Source: Pelagibacteraceae bacterium AG-325-J17
Lineage (GTDB): Bacteria > Pseudomonadota > Alphaproteobacteria > Pelagibacterales > Pelagibacteraceae
NCBI GenBank assembly: GCA_003282825.1
Contig: QBYM01000001.1
Span: 1 to 64,000 of the forward strand
Reading direction: 5' to 3'
DNA: 64,000 bases
Shown here one piece after another: positions 43,643-50,951 of this stretch. Below the pieces are notes generated by a model. The model made no database searches. It was not told the origin of the DNA and worked only from the letters and a program-made list of their open reading frames with translations. The position numbers and the translations under genes are program-made. Position 1 is the first letter of the stretch, and each line of letters opens with the position of its first letter.

Positions 43643-44900
43643 AAAATTAGCTTTAGTTGATTGTAATTCTTTTTATGTTTCTTGTGAGAGACTATTCAAT
43701 CCTAGAATAAGAAGAAAACCTGTTGTTGTTCTATCTAATAATGACGGCTGTATCATCTCTAGATCTAATGAAGCAAAAGCTTTGGGGATTAAAATGGGTG
43801 AACCTTACTTTAAAGCTAAAGATATTATTGTTAAAAATAAAGTTGAAGTTTTTTCATCAAATTATTCTTTATATGGAGACTTATCTAGAAGAGTAATGAG
43901 AACACTTAAAAGATTTAATTCAGAGATAGAAGTTTATTCAATCGATGAAGCATTTTTAGATTTATCAAATTTTCCTGATAGTGAAGTAGAAAAAGTTGGA
44001 AAAGAAATCAGAGAAACTATTTTGCAGTGGACTGGTATCCCTACTAGTATCGGTATTGCTAAAACAAAAACTTTGAGTAAAATTGCAAATCATATTGCAA
44101 AGAAAAAACAATCAGGTGTTACTAGTTTGATTGGTATAGAAAATTTAGATCCTGTTCTTGAAAAAATTGAAATTAATGATGTATGGGGCGTTGGTAGACA
44201 ACTGACAAAATTTTATCAAAAAAACGGAATTTATAATGCCAAGCAACTTAAAAATAAATCTAATACATGGATCAAAAAATCTTCTAATGTTTTGGGTTCA
44301 AGAACTGCAATGGAGTTAAGAGGTATCCCATGTATCAATTTAGAAACAACTCAGACAAAAAGAAAAAGTTGTGTTGTCTCAAGATCTTTTGGAAAAAGGA
44401 TTGAAAAATTTCAAGAACTAAAAGAAGCAGTTGCAAACTATTGCTTAAATGCATCTGAGAAAATTAGATCAGAATCTTTAGTTGCAAAAGCTATAACTGT
44501 ATTTGTTAGAACTAGTCCTTTTCAAAGAAACTTTGGTTATTATTCAAATGCAAAAACAATTGATTTTCCAATTGCAACAAACAATAGTATTGAAACAGTT
44601 AAAACTGCAATTTCAATTTTAGAAAGTATTTTTAAAAATGGCTATCAATATCAAAAAGCAGGTGTCATGCTTACAGGATTACGTAATGACGACGGTAGAA
44701 AAAATCTATTTTCATCTGAAAAAGATGAAAAGATAGATAGTTTAATGAGATCAATTGATAATACTAATTATAGATATGGAAGATCAACTTTAAGTCTTGC
44801 TAGTGCAGGCGTTCAAAAAAAGTGGAATATGAGAAGGCAATACTCTTCTAAAATAGATACTGCTGATTTTTATTGCCTACCTAAAATAAAAGCTATTTAA
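43620..44900 (+). CDS. umuC: DNA polymerase V catalytic subunit UmuC
   Basis: A 426-residue Y-family polymerase for error-prone lesion bypass. The metal-binding motifs DCNSFYVSCERLFNP and EVYSIDEAFLDLS are present, with SIGIAKTKTLSKIANHIAK in the palm and fingers and the little-finger region near residues 225-340. The C-terminal DUF4113-like segment (KWNMRRQYSSKIDTADFY) is typical of UmuC. It starts inside umuD with a 23-bp overlap (translational coupling) and ends 8 bp into the convergent GT2 gene. Confidence 0.94.
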   Translation: MSSIQRTKKLALVDCNSFYVSCERLFNPRIRRKPVVVLSNNDGCIISRSNEAKALGIKMGEPYFKAKDIIVKNKVEVFSSNYSLYGDLSRRVMRTLKRFNSEIEVYSIDEAFLDLSNFPDSEVEKVGKEIRETILQWTGIPTSIGIAKTKTLSKIANHIAKKKQSGVTSLIGIENLDPVLEKIEINDVWGVGRQLTKFYQKNGIYNAKQLKNKSNTWIKKSSNVLGSRTAMELRGIPCINLETTQTKRKSCVVSRSFGKRIEKFQELKEAVANYCLNASEKIRSESLVAKAITVFVRTSPFQRNFGYYSNAKTIDFPIATNNSIETVKTAISILESIFKNGYQYQKAGVMLTGLRNDDGRKNLFSSEKDEKIDSLMRSIDNTNYRYGRSTLSLASAGVQKKWNMRRQYSSKIDTADFYCLPKIKAI

Positions 44901-45762
44901 TTTTAGTAATATCTAAAATATTCTTTAAAGAATTATTGAATTCTTCCGTGTTCTCTCTCAATGCTAAATTTGAAATTGAGTAGATCATTACTAATAACAA
45001 CACTAATGGAATAGCAGTTATTACTGATGCATTACTTTTAATCATTAGAATATAGACAACTATGAACAGTGCTGAACGGATTAAAACTGTCTGTCTAAAC
45101 ACACTGATAATAGATAGTGAATGCTTTAATAAATTAAAAAAACTCATTTTAGATGGACCAAAATATCTACTACCTCTAACGGAAGGTATAGAAATCAATT
45201 CTTTCTCTATTTTTCTTAAAGATCCAGAAAAGCTGTTCCATGTAGCTTTTTCGTTAATCATTTTTTCAATTGTAGTTTTAGGTAAACAAGTAAAGTTTCC
45301 ATATTTAATCGACTTACCAGTGAAAGTAAGTGTAACTAGCTTATGAACTTGATAACAAATTTTAAATACTAAATTTTCTGACCTTTTGACCCTTTCACCT
45401 ACAATAACTTTGTCTTTAGAGTCATTAACGTGCTTTATAAACTCGTTGATTTCTTCAGGCCTATCTTCTCCATCTCCATCCATAGGTATAACATAATCAA
45501 AATCATCTTTTTCATAAATATATTTAAGTCCTGTAGCAATACATCTTGCATGACCTTGATTTATTTTCATATTTAAAATCTTAATTGAATGAATATTTTC
45601 TAAATCTTTTTCATATATAGGACGATCATGGTTGGATGCATCATTAACAATAACGACTGATATTTCATGGTCTAAGATTTCTATACTAAAGTTAATATTA
45701 TCAAGAAGTTTAAGAACTGATTGCCAATCGTTATAAACAGGAATTAAAATTTTAAATTTCAT
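44893..45762 (-). CDS. Family 2 glycosyltransferase, polyprenyl-phosphate type
   Basis: A 289-residue enzyme with an N-terminal GT2 domain (ILIPVYNDWQSVLKLLDNI, VVIVNDASN, and the metal motif MDGDGEDRPEE) and two C-terminal membrane helices (residues 225-275). It resembles dolichol/undecaprenyl-phosphate sugar transferases that supply lipid-linked sugars. The adjacent GT39-like gene would use such a donor, so the pair probably glycosylates an envelope lipid or protein. The gene lies 17 bp after the GT39-like gene on the same strand. Confidence 0.85.
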   Translation of the reverse strand: MKFKILIPVYNDWQSVLKLLDNINFSIEILDHEISVVIVNDASNHDRPIYEKDLENIHSIKILNMKINQGHARCIATGLKYIYEKDDFDYVIPMDGDGEDRPEEINEFIKHVNDSKDKVIVGERVKRSENLVFKICYQVHKLVTLTFTGKSIKYGNFTCLPKTTIEKMINEKATWNSFSGSLRKIEKELISIPSVRGSRYFGPSKMSFFNLLKHSLSIISVFRQTVLIRSALFIVVYILMIKSNASVITAIPLVLLLVMIYSISNLALRENTEEFNNSLKNILDITKIK

Positions 45763-45779
45763 AAATCAATTCTTAAGTA

Positions 45780-47102
45780 TTAATATCTTCCTAAACATAC
45801 ATCATCTATACAAATAAATTCAGATGAATTATTTAGTATATCATCATTTGTATACCCTTCCCACTTAGGTCTTGATTTAAGGTGGTACGAAAGATTTCCA
45901 GCTTTCCATTCATCTCCTGTCACAAATTCAATTTCATTATCAAAATCTTGACTCCAGATAATTTGAGTTTTAATCGCTATTTCTTTTCCAGGATAGTCTG
46001 TTCGTTTGTCAGATTGAGAAATTGATACATAAGAATAAATAGTTGGTGATAGAAAAAACAAAAATAAAAATCCCATCAAGAAAAAATTAATCTTTTTTAA
46101 ATTTATTTGAGATCTTAATAAATAAACAAAAAAAACTCCAAAAAATAAATAAAATGGAGTCATCCACATTGTTCTTATTTTTGATCCCATAACCAACGAA
46201 GTTGCAAACATTAAAGCTATAGGTGCTAGATTTACAAAAAACAAAAAGAGAAGTTTTTTATCTTTAAAATTAAACTTAAACTTAAATTTTTTTGTCAAAA
46301 GGAAAACTAAAAAGAAAAATGGGATTAATATTACAATTTGTTTAGCTAAGAAAATTAATGGGTATTTAATATGATCAAAAATTAAAGATTCTTCTAAACC
46401 TGTTCTTTTGAGTCCATAAAAAATAGTTATGAATTCATTATCATAAAGCCAAATAAAATGAGGTACCAGTAAAACTAAAAAAACTTCAAGAGTAATTAAA
46501 TACTTAAAGTCAAACTTTTTGGTCTTCTTGAAAAAAATTAAATATATGAATAATAAATCCACCGATATTAAAAGATAAATAAATAAGTATTTTGATAAAA
46601 AACCAAATGCTGCAAATATTCCAACCAACAAGCAATCTGATAATTTTATTTCTTTAGAGTCATATATTCTCCAAGAGTAATAAACTACCATAGACCAGAA
46701 AGGTAATTGGCAGACATTCACATTAAATTCAGGAGTGGTAAAATTGTAAAAATATATTGATGTAAGTAATAATATTGAAATTAGGGCTAAACTAACACTG
46801 CCTAAAATTTCATTCGCGAATTTGAATACATAATAGAAAGCAGTTAAAACAAATATTTGGCTTAAAAGATAATATGCCCAGTCTTGAGCACCAAATATCT
46901 TATAAAAAATTTCAGGAAAAAAAGCGCTCATCGGTGGATGTTTATTAAATCCCCAATCTAAATTACTTCCCCAGGCTAAAGCTTCTATAGTATCTAAGGG
47001 TAAGTTATTATTTGTTATAGATGGAACTAATGTCCAAACTATTAGATGAGATAATAAGAAAATAAAAAATACATTATTAATATTTCTATTTAAAACATTC
47101 AT
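45780..47102 (-). CDS. GT39/ArnT-like membrane glycosyltransferase
   Basis: About 440 residues with ten or more membrane helices. The extracytoplasmic loop after the first helix carries DTIEALAWGSNLDWGFNKHPPMSAF, which is the acidic catalytic-type loop of GT-C enzymes such as ArnT and the PMT_2 family (short form NLDWGFNKHPP). The C-terminal periplasmic part is soluble. It would transfer a sugar from a lipid carrier, probably the product of the neighbouring GT2 enzyme. The open frame reaches 47138, but ATG 47102 is preferred because it clears the dksA promoter. Confidence 0.82.
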   Translation of the reverse strand: MNVLNRNINNVFFIFLLSHLIVWTLVPSITNNNLPLDTIEALAWGSNLDWGFNKHPPMSAFFPEIFYKIFGAQDWAYYLLSQIFVLTAFYYVFKFANEILGSVSLALISILLLTSIYFYNFTTPEFNVNVCQLPFWSMVVYYSWRIYDSKEIKLSDCLLVGIFAAFGFLSKYLFIYLLISVDLLFIYLIFFKKTKKFDFKYLITLEVFLVLLVPHFIWLYDNEFITIFYGLKRTGLEESLIFDHIKYPLIFLAKQIVILIPFFFLVFLLTKKFKFKFNFKDKKLLFLFFVNLAPIALMFATSLVMGSKIRTMWMTPFYLFFGVFFVYLLRSQINLKKINFFLMGFLFLFFLSPTIYSYVSISQSDKRTDYPGKEIAIKTQIIWSQDFDNEIEFVTGDEWKAGNLSYHLKSRPKWEGYTNDDILNNSSEFICIDDVCLGRY

Positions 47103-47131
47103 TGATAAATATTTACAATAATTAAGGTTGC

Positions 47132-47159
47132 TTGACACCCCTATTTTGCTGAATATACT
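47132..47159 (+). promoter_or_regulatory. Strong sigma70-like dksA promoter
   Basis: TTGACA at 47132-47137 and TATACT at 47154-47159 are 16 bp apart, close to the sigma70 consensus in both boxes (6 of 6 and 5 of 6). The expected transcription start near 47166 gives a leader of about 16 bp before the ATG at 47182. This supports the shorter dksA start. Confidence 0.75.
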
Positions 47160-47181
47160 CCCTCGAATTCAATTTGAAAAT

Positions 47182-47706
47182 ATGCCTAAAATCAGTAAAG
47201 CTAAAAAAAAAGTTTCTAAAGTTAAAAGTAAGCCTGTAGTTAAAACAAAAGCAAAAGCAGCTATAAAGCCAAAAATAGTTGCTAAAGGTCCTATTAAAAT
47301 TTCTAAAACTTATATTCCTAAAGATACTGAAAAATATATGTGTGAAAAACATAAGGTATTTTTCAGAATAAAATTACAAGATTGGAAAAAAGAATTAGTC
47401 AGAGCAAATAATGAAGCTCTCTATAATGGAAGTATGGATGATAATAGTATTTCTGCAGATATTGTTGACCAAGCAAGTTCATATACTGACAAAAATGTAG
47501 AAATGAAAGCAATCAATAGACAAATTAAATTAATTTCTGAAATTGATAAGGCTTTAATAAGACTTAAGGAAGATACCTATGGTTATTGCTTAGATACTGC
47601 TGAACCAATCGGGTTAAAAAGACTAATGGCAAGACCTGTTGCAAAATATACAATTGCTGCACAAGAAAAACACGAAAAAAATGAAAAGGTTTATGCAGAT
47701 GAATAA
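47182..47706 (+). CDS. dksA: DksA-family RNA polymerase regulator with one-cysteine zinc-finger remnant
   Basis: A 174-residue DksA-type regulator that binds the RNA polymerase secondary channel and mediates stringent control with ppGpp. The tip of the coiled coil has D93-x2-D96-x-A98, the residues needed for function. The C-terminal finger YGYCLDTAEPIGLKRLMARP has only Cys136. The other three zinc positions are Thr139, Thr157 and Ala160, the same C-T-T-A pattern known for Rhodobacter sphaeroides DksA, which does not need zinc. An unusual lysine-rich N-terminal 40 residues precedes the domain. The start at ATG 47182 is chosen over an upstream frame at 47128. Confidence 0.9.
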   Translation: MPKISKAKKKVSKVKSKPVVKTKAKAAIKPKIVAKGPIKISKTYIPKDTEKYMCEKHKVFFRIKLQDWKKELVRANNEALYNGSMDDNSISADIVDQASSYTDKNVEMKAINRQIKLISEIDKALIRLKEDTYGYCLDTAEPIGLKRLMARPVAKYTIAAQEKHEKNEKVYADE

Positions 47707-47827
47707 AAAAAAGAAAAAAAATAAGCAAGTTCATAATCCAATCACTTACAATTTTACAAAAAAATATATTTATTTTTATTATGGATTTTTTTGGATCCTT
47801 TTATTATTATTTGTATTTACTAAATGA
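47699..47827 (+). CDS. Micro-ORF: 42-residue membrane protein
   Basis: The ATG at 47699 overlaps the dksA stop by 8 bp. The product has a run of lysines (MNKKKKKNKQVHNP) followed by an aromatic membrane helix ending FFWILLLLFVFTK, a positive-inside single-span layout. Its TGA overlaps the ATG of the next micro-ORF (ATGA). Such short tail genes coupled to each other and to dksA look translated. No family is recognised. Confidence 0.55.
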   Translation: MNKKKKKNKQVHNPITYNFTKKYIYFYYGFFWILLLLFVFTK

Positions 47828-47928
47828 ATGAAAAATTAGTATTTATAGTTATTGTAGTTTTATTAATTGAATTGTCTGGACATGGAATATTTGCTTCTTT
47901 ATTTAGATTATTAAATTCAGTAAACTAA
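47824..47928 (+). CDS. Micro-ORF: 34-residue hydrophobic peptide
   Basis: This begins at an ATG that overlaps the previous micro-ORF stop (ATGA). The product is MNEKLVFIVIVVLLIELSGHGIFASLFRLLNSVN in outline: a 14-residue hydrophobic helix followed by an amphipathic tail (short forms MNEKLVFIVIVVLL and GIFASLFRLLNSVN). It ends 4 bp into the convergent GST gene. The pair forms a dense three-gene run behind the dksA promoter. Function unknown. Confidence 0.45.
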   Translation: MNEKLVFIVIVVLLIELSGHGIFASLFRLLNSVN

Positions 47929-48551
47929 GGTTTTGGTATAACTTCATCTTTATTCATAAAAGAAAAACCTTTTATGACAGCTTCTCTTTTTGCAATATCA
48001 TTGTACCATCTTGTCAAATTTTTATAATTAGAAAGCCCTATATCATGCCATTCGTGCCTAGCAATCCATGGAAAGGTTCCGATGTCTGCTATTGTATAAT
48101 CATCACCTGATAAAAATTTTGAGTTTGAAAGCCTTTGATCAAGTTCAATATAAATTCTTTCTGCAATTTTGAAATATCTCTCTTCTCCAAATTTACTTTT
48201 TCCAGGATTGTAATGATGAAATTGGTGGTGTTGACCTAACATTGGTCCAACATAACCCATCTGAGCCATCAACCACTGATTTATCTCTAATCTATTTTTT
48301 TGGTCATAAAATTTTCCACTTTCCTCTGCCAAGTACATCAATATTGCACCAGACTCAAAAATTGTTTTATTTTTATTCTGATCAATAATTACTGGGATTT
48401 TACTTAATGGACTAATCTTTTTAAATTCAGGTTTGTGTTGTTCGCCTTTATCAAGATCTATCTTAGTAGTTTTATATTCATAACCAATTTCTTCGAGCAT
48501 AATACTAATTTTTTTTCCATTAGGAGTATTAGCTGAAAAAAGTTCAATCAC
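47925..48551 (-). CDS. Glutathione S-transferase family protein, YfcG-like
   Basis: A 208-residue protein with a thioredoxin-like N-terminal domain (FSANTPNGKKISIMLEEIG, KISPLSKIPVIID) and a helical C-terminal domain. It resembles Nu-class/YfcG proteins, which act as glutathione-dependent disulfide reductases rather than classic transferases. It overlaps the ferredoxin reductase gene by 8 bp and ends a minus-strand series with reductase and ferredoxin downstream of proteorhodopsin. A redox role linked to the reductase is likely by context. Confidence 0.87.
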   Translation of the reverse strand: MIELFSANTPNGKKISIMLEEIGYEYKTTKIDLDKGEQHKPEFKKISPLSKIPVIIDQNKNKTIFESGAILMYLAEESGKFYDQKNRLEINQWLMAQMGYVGPMLGQHHQFHHYNPGKSKFGEERYFKIAERIYIELDQRLSNSKFLSGDDYTIADIGTFPWIARHEWHDIGLSNYKNLTRWYNDIAKREAVIKGFSFMNKDEVIPKP

Positions 48552-49563
48552 CTTTTATACCAAGTCTATCTTTGATCGTTTTTGATGAAGTTGTAAATTC
48601 AAACCTATATTTTTCATTAGGTCTTGCTAACTTAAAGCATGCTCTAGCAGCTAAAGCACCTTCATGAAAACCTGATAAGATAAGTTTTAATTTACCAGGA
48701 TATTTGCAGATATCTCCTACTGCATAAATGCCTTTTTGGTTTGTTTCAAATTTTTCTGTATCTACTTCTATAGTTTTTTTATCAATGTTTAATCCCCAAT
48801 TAGCGATAGGACCCAGCTGCATAATTAAACCAAAAAAACCTAGGACATAATCAGTTTTTAAGTTTTTAGTCTCTCCATCATCATTTTTAATATCAATACT
48901 CTCTATTTTGTTTGATCCATTTACACTTACTAGCTGATATTTGGTTGATAGATTAATTTTTCCAGCACTGTTTAATTCTTTAACTTTATTTAATGTTGCT
49001 TGTGCACCTCTAAATTCATCTCTTCTGTGAATAAGATTAACTTTTGAAATTTTTGATAATTCAACTGCCCAATCCAAAGCACTGTCTCCACCACCAAATA
49101 TCGAAACGGTTTTTCCTTCGAATACTTTTTTATCCTGAACTGAATAAAATAAGGATTTATTTTCAAATTTTTCGCATTCTTTGGGGGGGAATTTTCTTGG
49201 CTCAAAAGAGCCTACTCCACCAGCAATTATAACATTTGGAGTAGAAAAAGACTTACCATTATTTGTTTTAACAATCCAATTACCATTATCTTTTTTTACT
49301 TCATCTACTCTTTCACCCAAATGAAATTTAATATCAAAAGGTTTTAATTGTTTAATTAAATTGTTTGTTAATTCTTCACCAGTACACTCTGGTACAGCAG
49401 GAATATCGTAAATTGGCTTATCAGGATATAGCTCTATACACTGTCCACCGATTTTATCTAAATTATCCACTACCTCACAATCTAAACCAATTAATTTTAA
49501 TTGATGTGCTGTAAACAAACCAGTTGGTCCTGCTCCAATAATTAATGCGTCTGTTTTGATCAT
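48544..49563 (-). CDS. Ferredoxin-NADP+ reductase, thioredoxin-reductase-like (FNR2)
   Basis: A 339-residue flavoprotein with FAD motif IIGAGPTGLFTAHQLKL at residues 8-24, KIGGQCIELYPDKPIYDIP, the NADPH motif GGGDSALDWAVELS and YAVGDICKYPGKLKLI (short form AVGDICKYPGK). This is the thioredoxin-reductase-like FNR branch; there is no redox CxxC pair, as in that branch. It would pass electrons between NADPH and the ferredoxin encoded directly upstream, 0 bp away. It lies in the proteorhodopsin-linked redox cluster. Confidence 0.93.
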   Translation of the reverse strand: MIKTDALIIGAGPTGLFTAHQLKLIGLDCEVVDNLDKIGGQCIELYPDKPIYDIPAVPECTGEELTNNLIKQLKPFDIKFHLGERVDEVKKDNGNWIVKTNNGKSFSTPNVIIAGGVGSFEPRKFPPKECEKFENKSLFYSVQDKKVFEGKTVSIFGGGDSALDWAVELSKISKVNLIHRRDEFRGAQATLNKVKELNSAGKINLSTKYQLVSVNGSNKIESIDIKNDDGETKNLKTDYVLGFFGLIMQLGPIANWGLNIDKKTIEVDTEKFETNQKGIYAVGDICKYPGKLKLILSGFHEGALAARACFKLARPNEKYRFEFTTSSKTIKDRLGIKGD

Positions 49564-49884
49564 CTAAGTTTGTTTTGATGGGATATCAACTACAAGTCCA
49601 TCCAATTCATTAGAAACTATAAGTTGGCAACTTAGCCTACTATTAAATTTTGGTTCAAATGCCATATCCAACATGTCTTCCTCACCATCCTCTTTTTTTG
49701 GAAGTTTATTAAACCAATCTTCTTTGACATAAACATGGCAAGTAGCACAGGCCATTCCTCCTCCACAATCAGCATCAATTCCTGGAATATCATTTTGGAC
49801 AGCTCCTTCCATTACAGTTAAGCCGTTTTGTACTTCAACGGTATGACTTTGTTTATCATAAGTGATGTAAGTTATTTTTGGCAT
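49564..49884 (-). CDS. [2Fe-2S] ferredoxin, adrenodoxin type
   Basis: A 106-residue electron carrier. The cluster ligands are Cys40, Cys46 and Cys49 ([14 protein letters not shown]) and Cys86 (SRLSCQL), the C-x5-C-x2-C...C spacing of adrenodoxin/ISC-type ferredoxins. It is the immediate upstream partner of the FNR2 reductase. The ATG at 49884 has no clear ribosome-binding site and lies only 18 bp after the proteorhodopsin terminator T-run. This suggests either readthrough from proteorhodopsin or a leaderless mRNA from the embedded promoter at 49918-49891. Confidence 0.94.
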   Translation of the reverse strand: MPKITYITYDKQSHTVEVQNGLTVMEGAVQNDIPGIDADCGGGMACATCHVYVKEDWFNKLPKKEDGEEDMLDMAFEPKFNSRLSCQLIVSNELDGLVVDIPSKQT

Positions 49885-49890
49885 AGGATG

Positions 49891-49918
49891 TATATAGCCC
49901 TAAAAAAAAATAGGGCAA
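49891..49918 (-). promoter_or_regulatory. Candidate promoter for a leaderless ferredoxin mRNA
   Basis: On the minus strand, TTGCCC (49918-49913) and TATATA (49896-49891) are 16 bp apart, with the spacer being the T-run of the proteorhodopsin terminator. The -10 box ends 6 bp before the ferredoxin ATG, so transcription would start at or next to the A of the AUG. Both boxes match consensus at 4 of 6, so this is a proposal. Confidence 0.4.
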
Positions 49919-49942
49919 GTATGCAAAAACATACTCGCCCTA
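49902..49942 (-). terminator. Strong intrinsic terminator after proteorhodopsin
   Basis: In the direction of transcription TAGGGC-G-AGTATG pairs with CATACT-T-GCCCTA (stem 49942-49911, 12 pairs with one mismatch, six-base loop). It is followed by A and nine T residues (49910-49902), a textbook rho-independent terminator 21 bp after the proteorhodopsin stop. A second hairpin (GCCCTA/TAGGGC, 49916-49897) shares one arm and loops out the T-run, so the two structures cannot form together. Confidence 0.85.
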
Positions 49943-49963
49943 TAAATTTAATTTAAACAGTAA

Positions 49964-50737
49964 TTATCTGCTTCTTGCACCAGCTCCAGAACTTACTGCA
50001 GCAGCCCAGATTACTAGACCGAATGCAATTTTGTTAATGAAGTCAGCTAAATTGTAAACGACGTTAAGTGAGTTAGCGTCTACACCACCTGTTAGGTAAC
50101 CAAATACATAACCTAGTGGGTAAATTGCCCAACCTACTGTAACGATCATTCTCATCGCACCAAAAGCAGTAACAAGAGCTTTGTTTCCACTTTTTGAAGC
50201 AGCTTTTCCAGCTTCACCTGAGAATATTTCATAAAGAATGTATACCCAACCTGCCATACCGATTACAAAACCAAGTGTAGCGTTGATGTATCCAGCTTCT
50301 CCTAAATATCCACCGATTAACATTACTAATGAACCAATTAACAATCTCCAGAAAATTCCAGAGCTTGCTTTTCTTACAGCTACTAGAATTAAGTAGAATT
50401 CTATCATCTGTAATGGCACAGTAATTAACCAATCAATATATCTGTATACTGTTGGTGAATCGCCAGTTGATACCCATACATCTCTCATGTACATGTAATG
50501 GATAAAAGCAATACCAGTTACTAGACCAGCTACTGTTACTGATGTCTTCCATGCTGGATTAACAGTACTTCTTTCCATAAAGAAAAAAGCTGTTGAAGCC
50601 AACATACCCATTGAAATTATCCAAAAAGATATTCCAACGAAGTCATCTTGCGCTAACATAGCGGTCGCAGCGTTTGCTACAGTTGTAATACCCACTAGGG
50701 CAACAGCTGTAAGAGCAAACAATTTAAGTTTTTTCAT
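49964..50737 (-). CDS. Proteorhodopsin, blue-absorbing type proton pump
   Basis: A 257-residue seven-helix light-driven proton pump of the inner membrane, with a cleavable N-terminal leader (MKKLKLFALTAVALVG, cut near ANAAT). The third helix has RYIDWLITVPLQMIEFYL (short form YIDWLITVPLQMIEF): proton acceptor Asp102, donor Glu113, and glutamine at position 110. That residue matches the tuning position 105, where Gln gives blue and Leu gives green absorption. The retinal-binding lysine is Lys236 (ADFINKIAFG), and His80 is conserved. A terminator separates it from ferredoxin. No retinal-synthesis gene (blh/crt) is in the window, so retinal must come from elsewhere. Confidence 0.97.
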   Translation of the reverse strand: MKKLKLFALTAVALVGITTVANAATAMLAQDDFVGISFWIISMGMLASTAFFFMERSTVNPAWKTSVTVAGLVTGIAFIHYMYMRDVWVSTGDSPTVYRYIDWLITVPLQMIEFYLILVAVRKASSGIFWRLLIGSLVMLIGGYLGEAGYINATLGFVIGMAGWVYILYEIFSGEAGKAASKSGNKALVTAFGAMRMIVTVGWAIYPLGYVFGYLTGGVDANSLNVVYNLADFINKIAFGLVIWAAAVSSGAGARSR

Positions 50738-50770
50738 AAAAAACTCCCTCTTTAGTTAGTTTTTACTTGT

Positions 50771-50806
50771 TAGTTTATATAAACTAGGCTTAAGCTTCCT
50801 TAAGCC
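50771..50806 (-). promoter_or_regulatory. Two adjacent palindromes in the proteorhodopsin leader
   Basis: TAGTTTATATAAACTA (50771-50786) is a perfect 16-bp palindrome. Directly next to it GGCTTAAG (50787-50794) and CTTAAGCC (50799-50806) form an 8-bp hairpin with a four-base loop. They lie 34-69 bp upstream of the start codon. The first could be a dimeric regulator site or contain a -10 box; the second could be a leader hairpin. The AGGGAG ribosome-binding site lies just before the ATG. Confidence 0.6.
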
Positions 50807-50951
50807 AAAGTTGTGCGTTAAATACCAAATTAAAACAGTTAATAGAAGACAAAATTATCATTAATAAGCATTGATTTTACTTACTTTTTAAAATTAAATA
50901 CAATTTTTAAGTTAAAAATCAAAAAAAGGGCAACAACGAATCAAATTTCAA

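Noticed and set aside
47128..47181. N-terminal extension of DksA from 47128
   Set aside because: The segment holds a near-consensus promoter (TTGACA-N16-TATACT), so it is more likely upstream of the transcript start.
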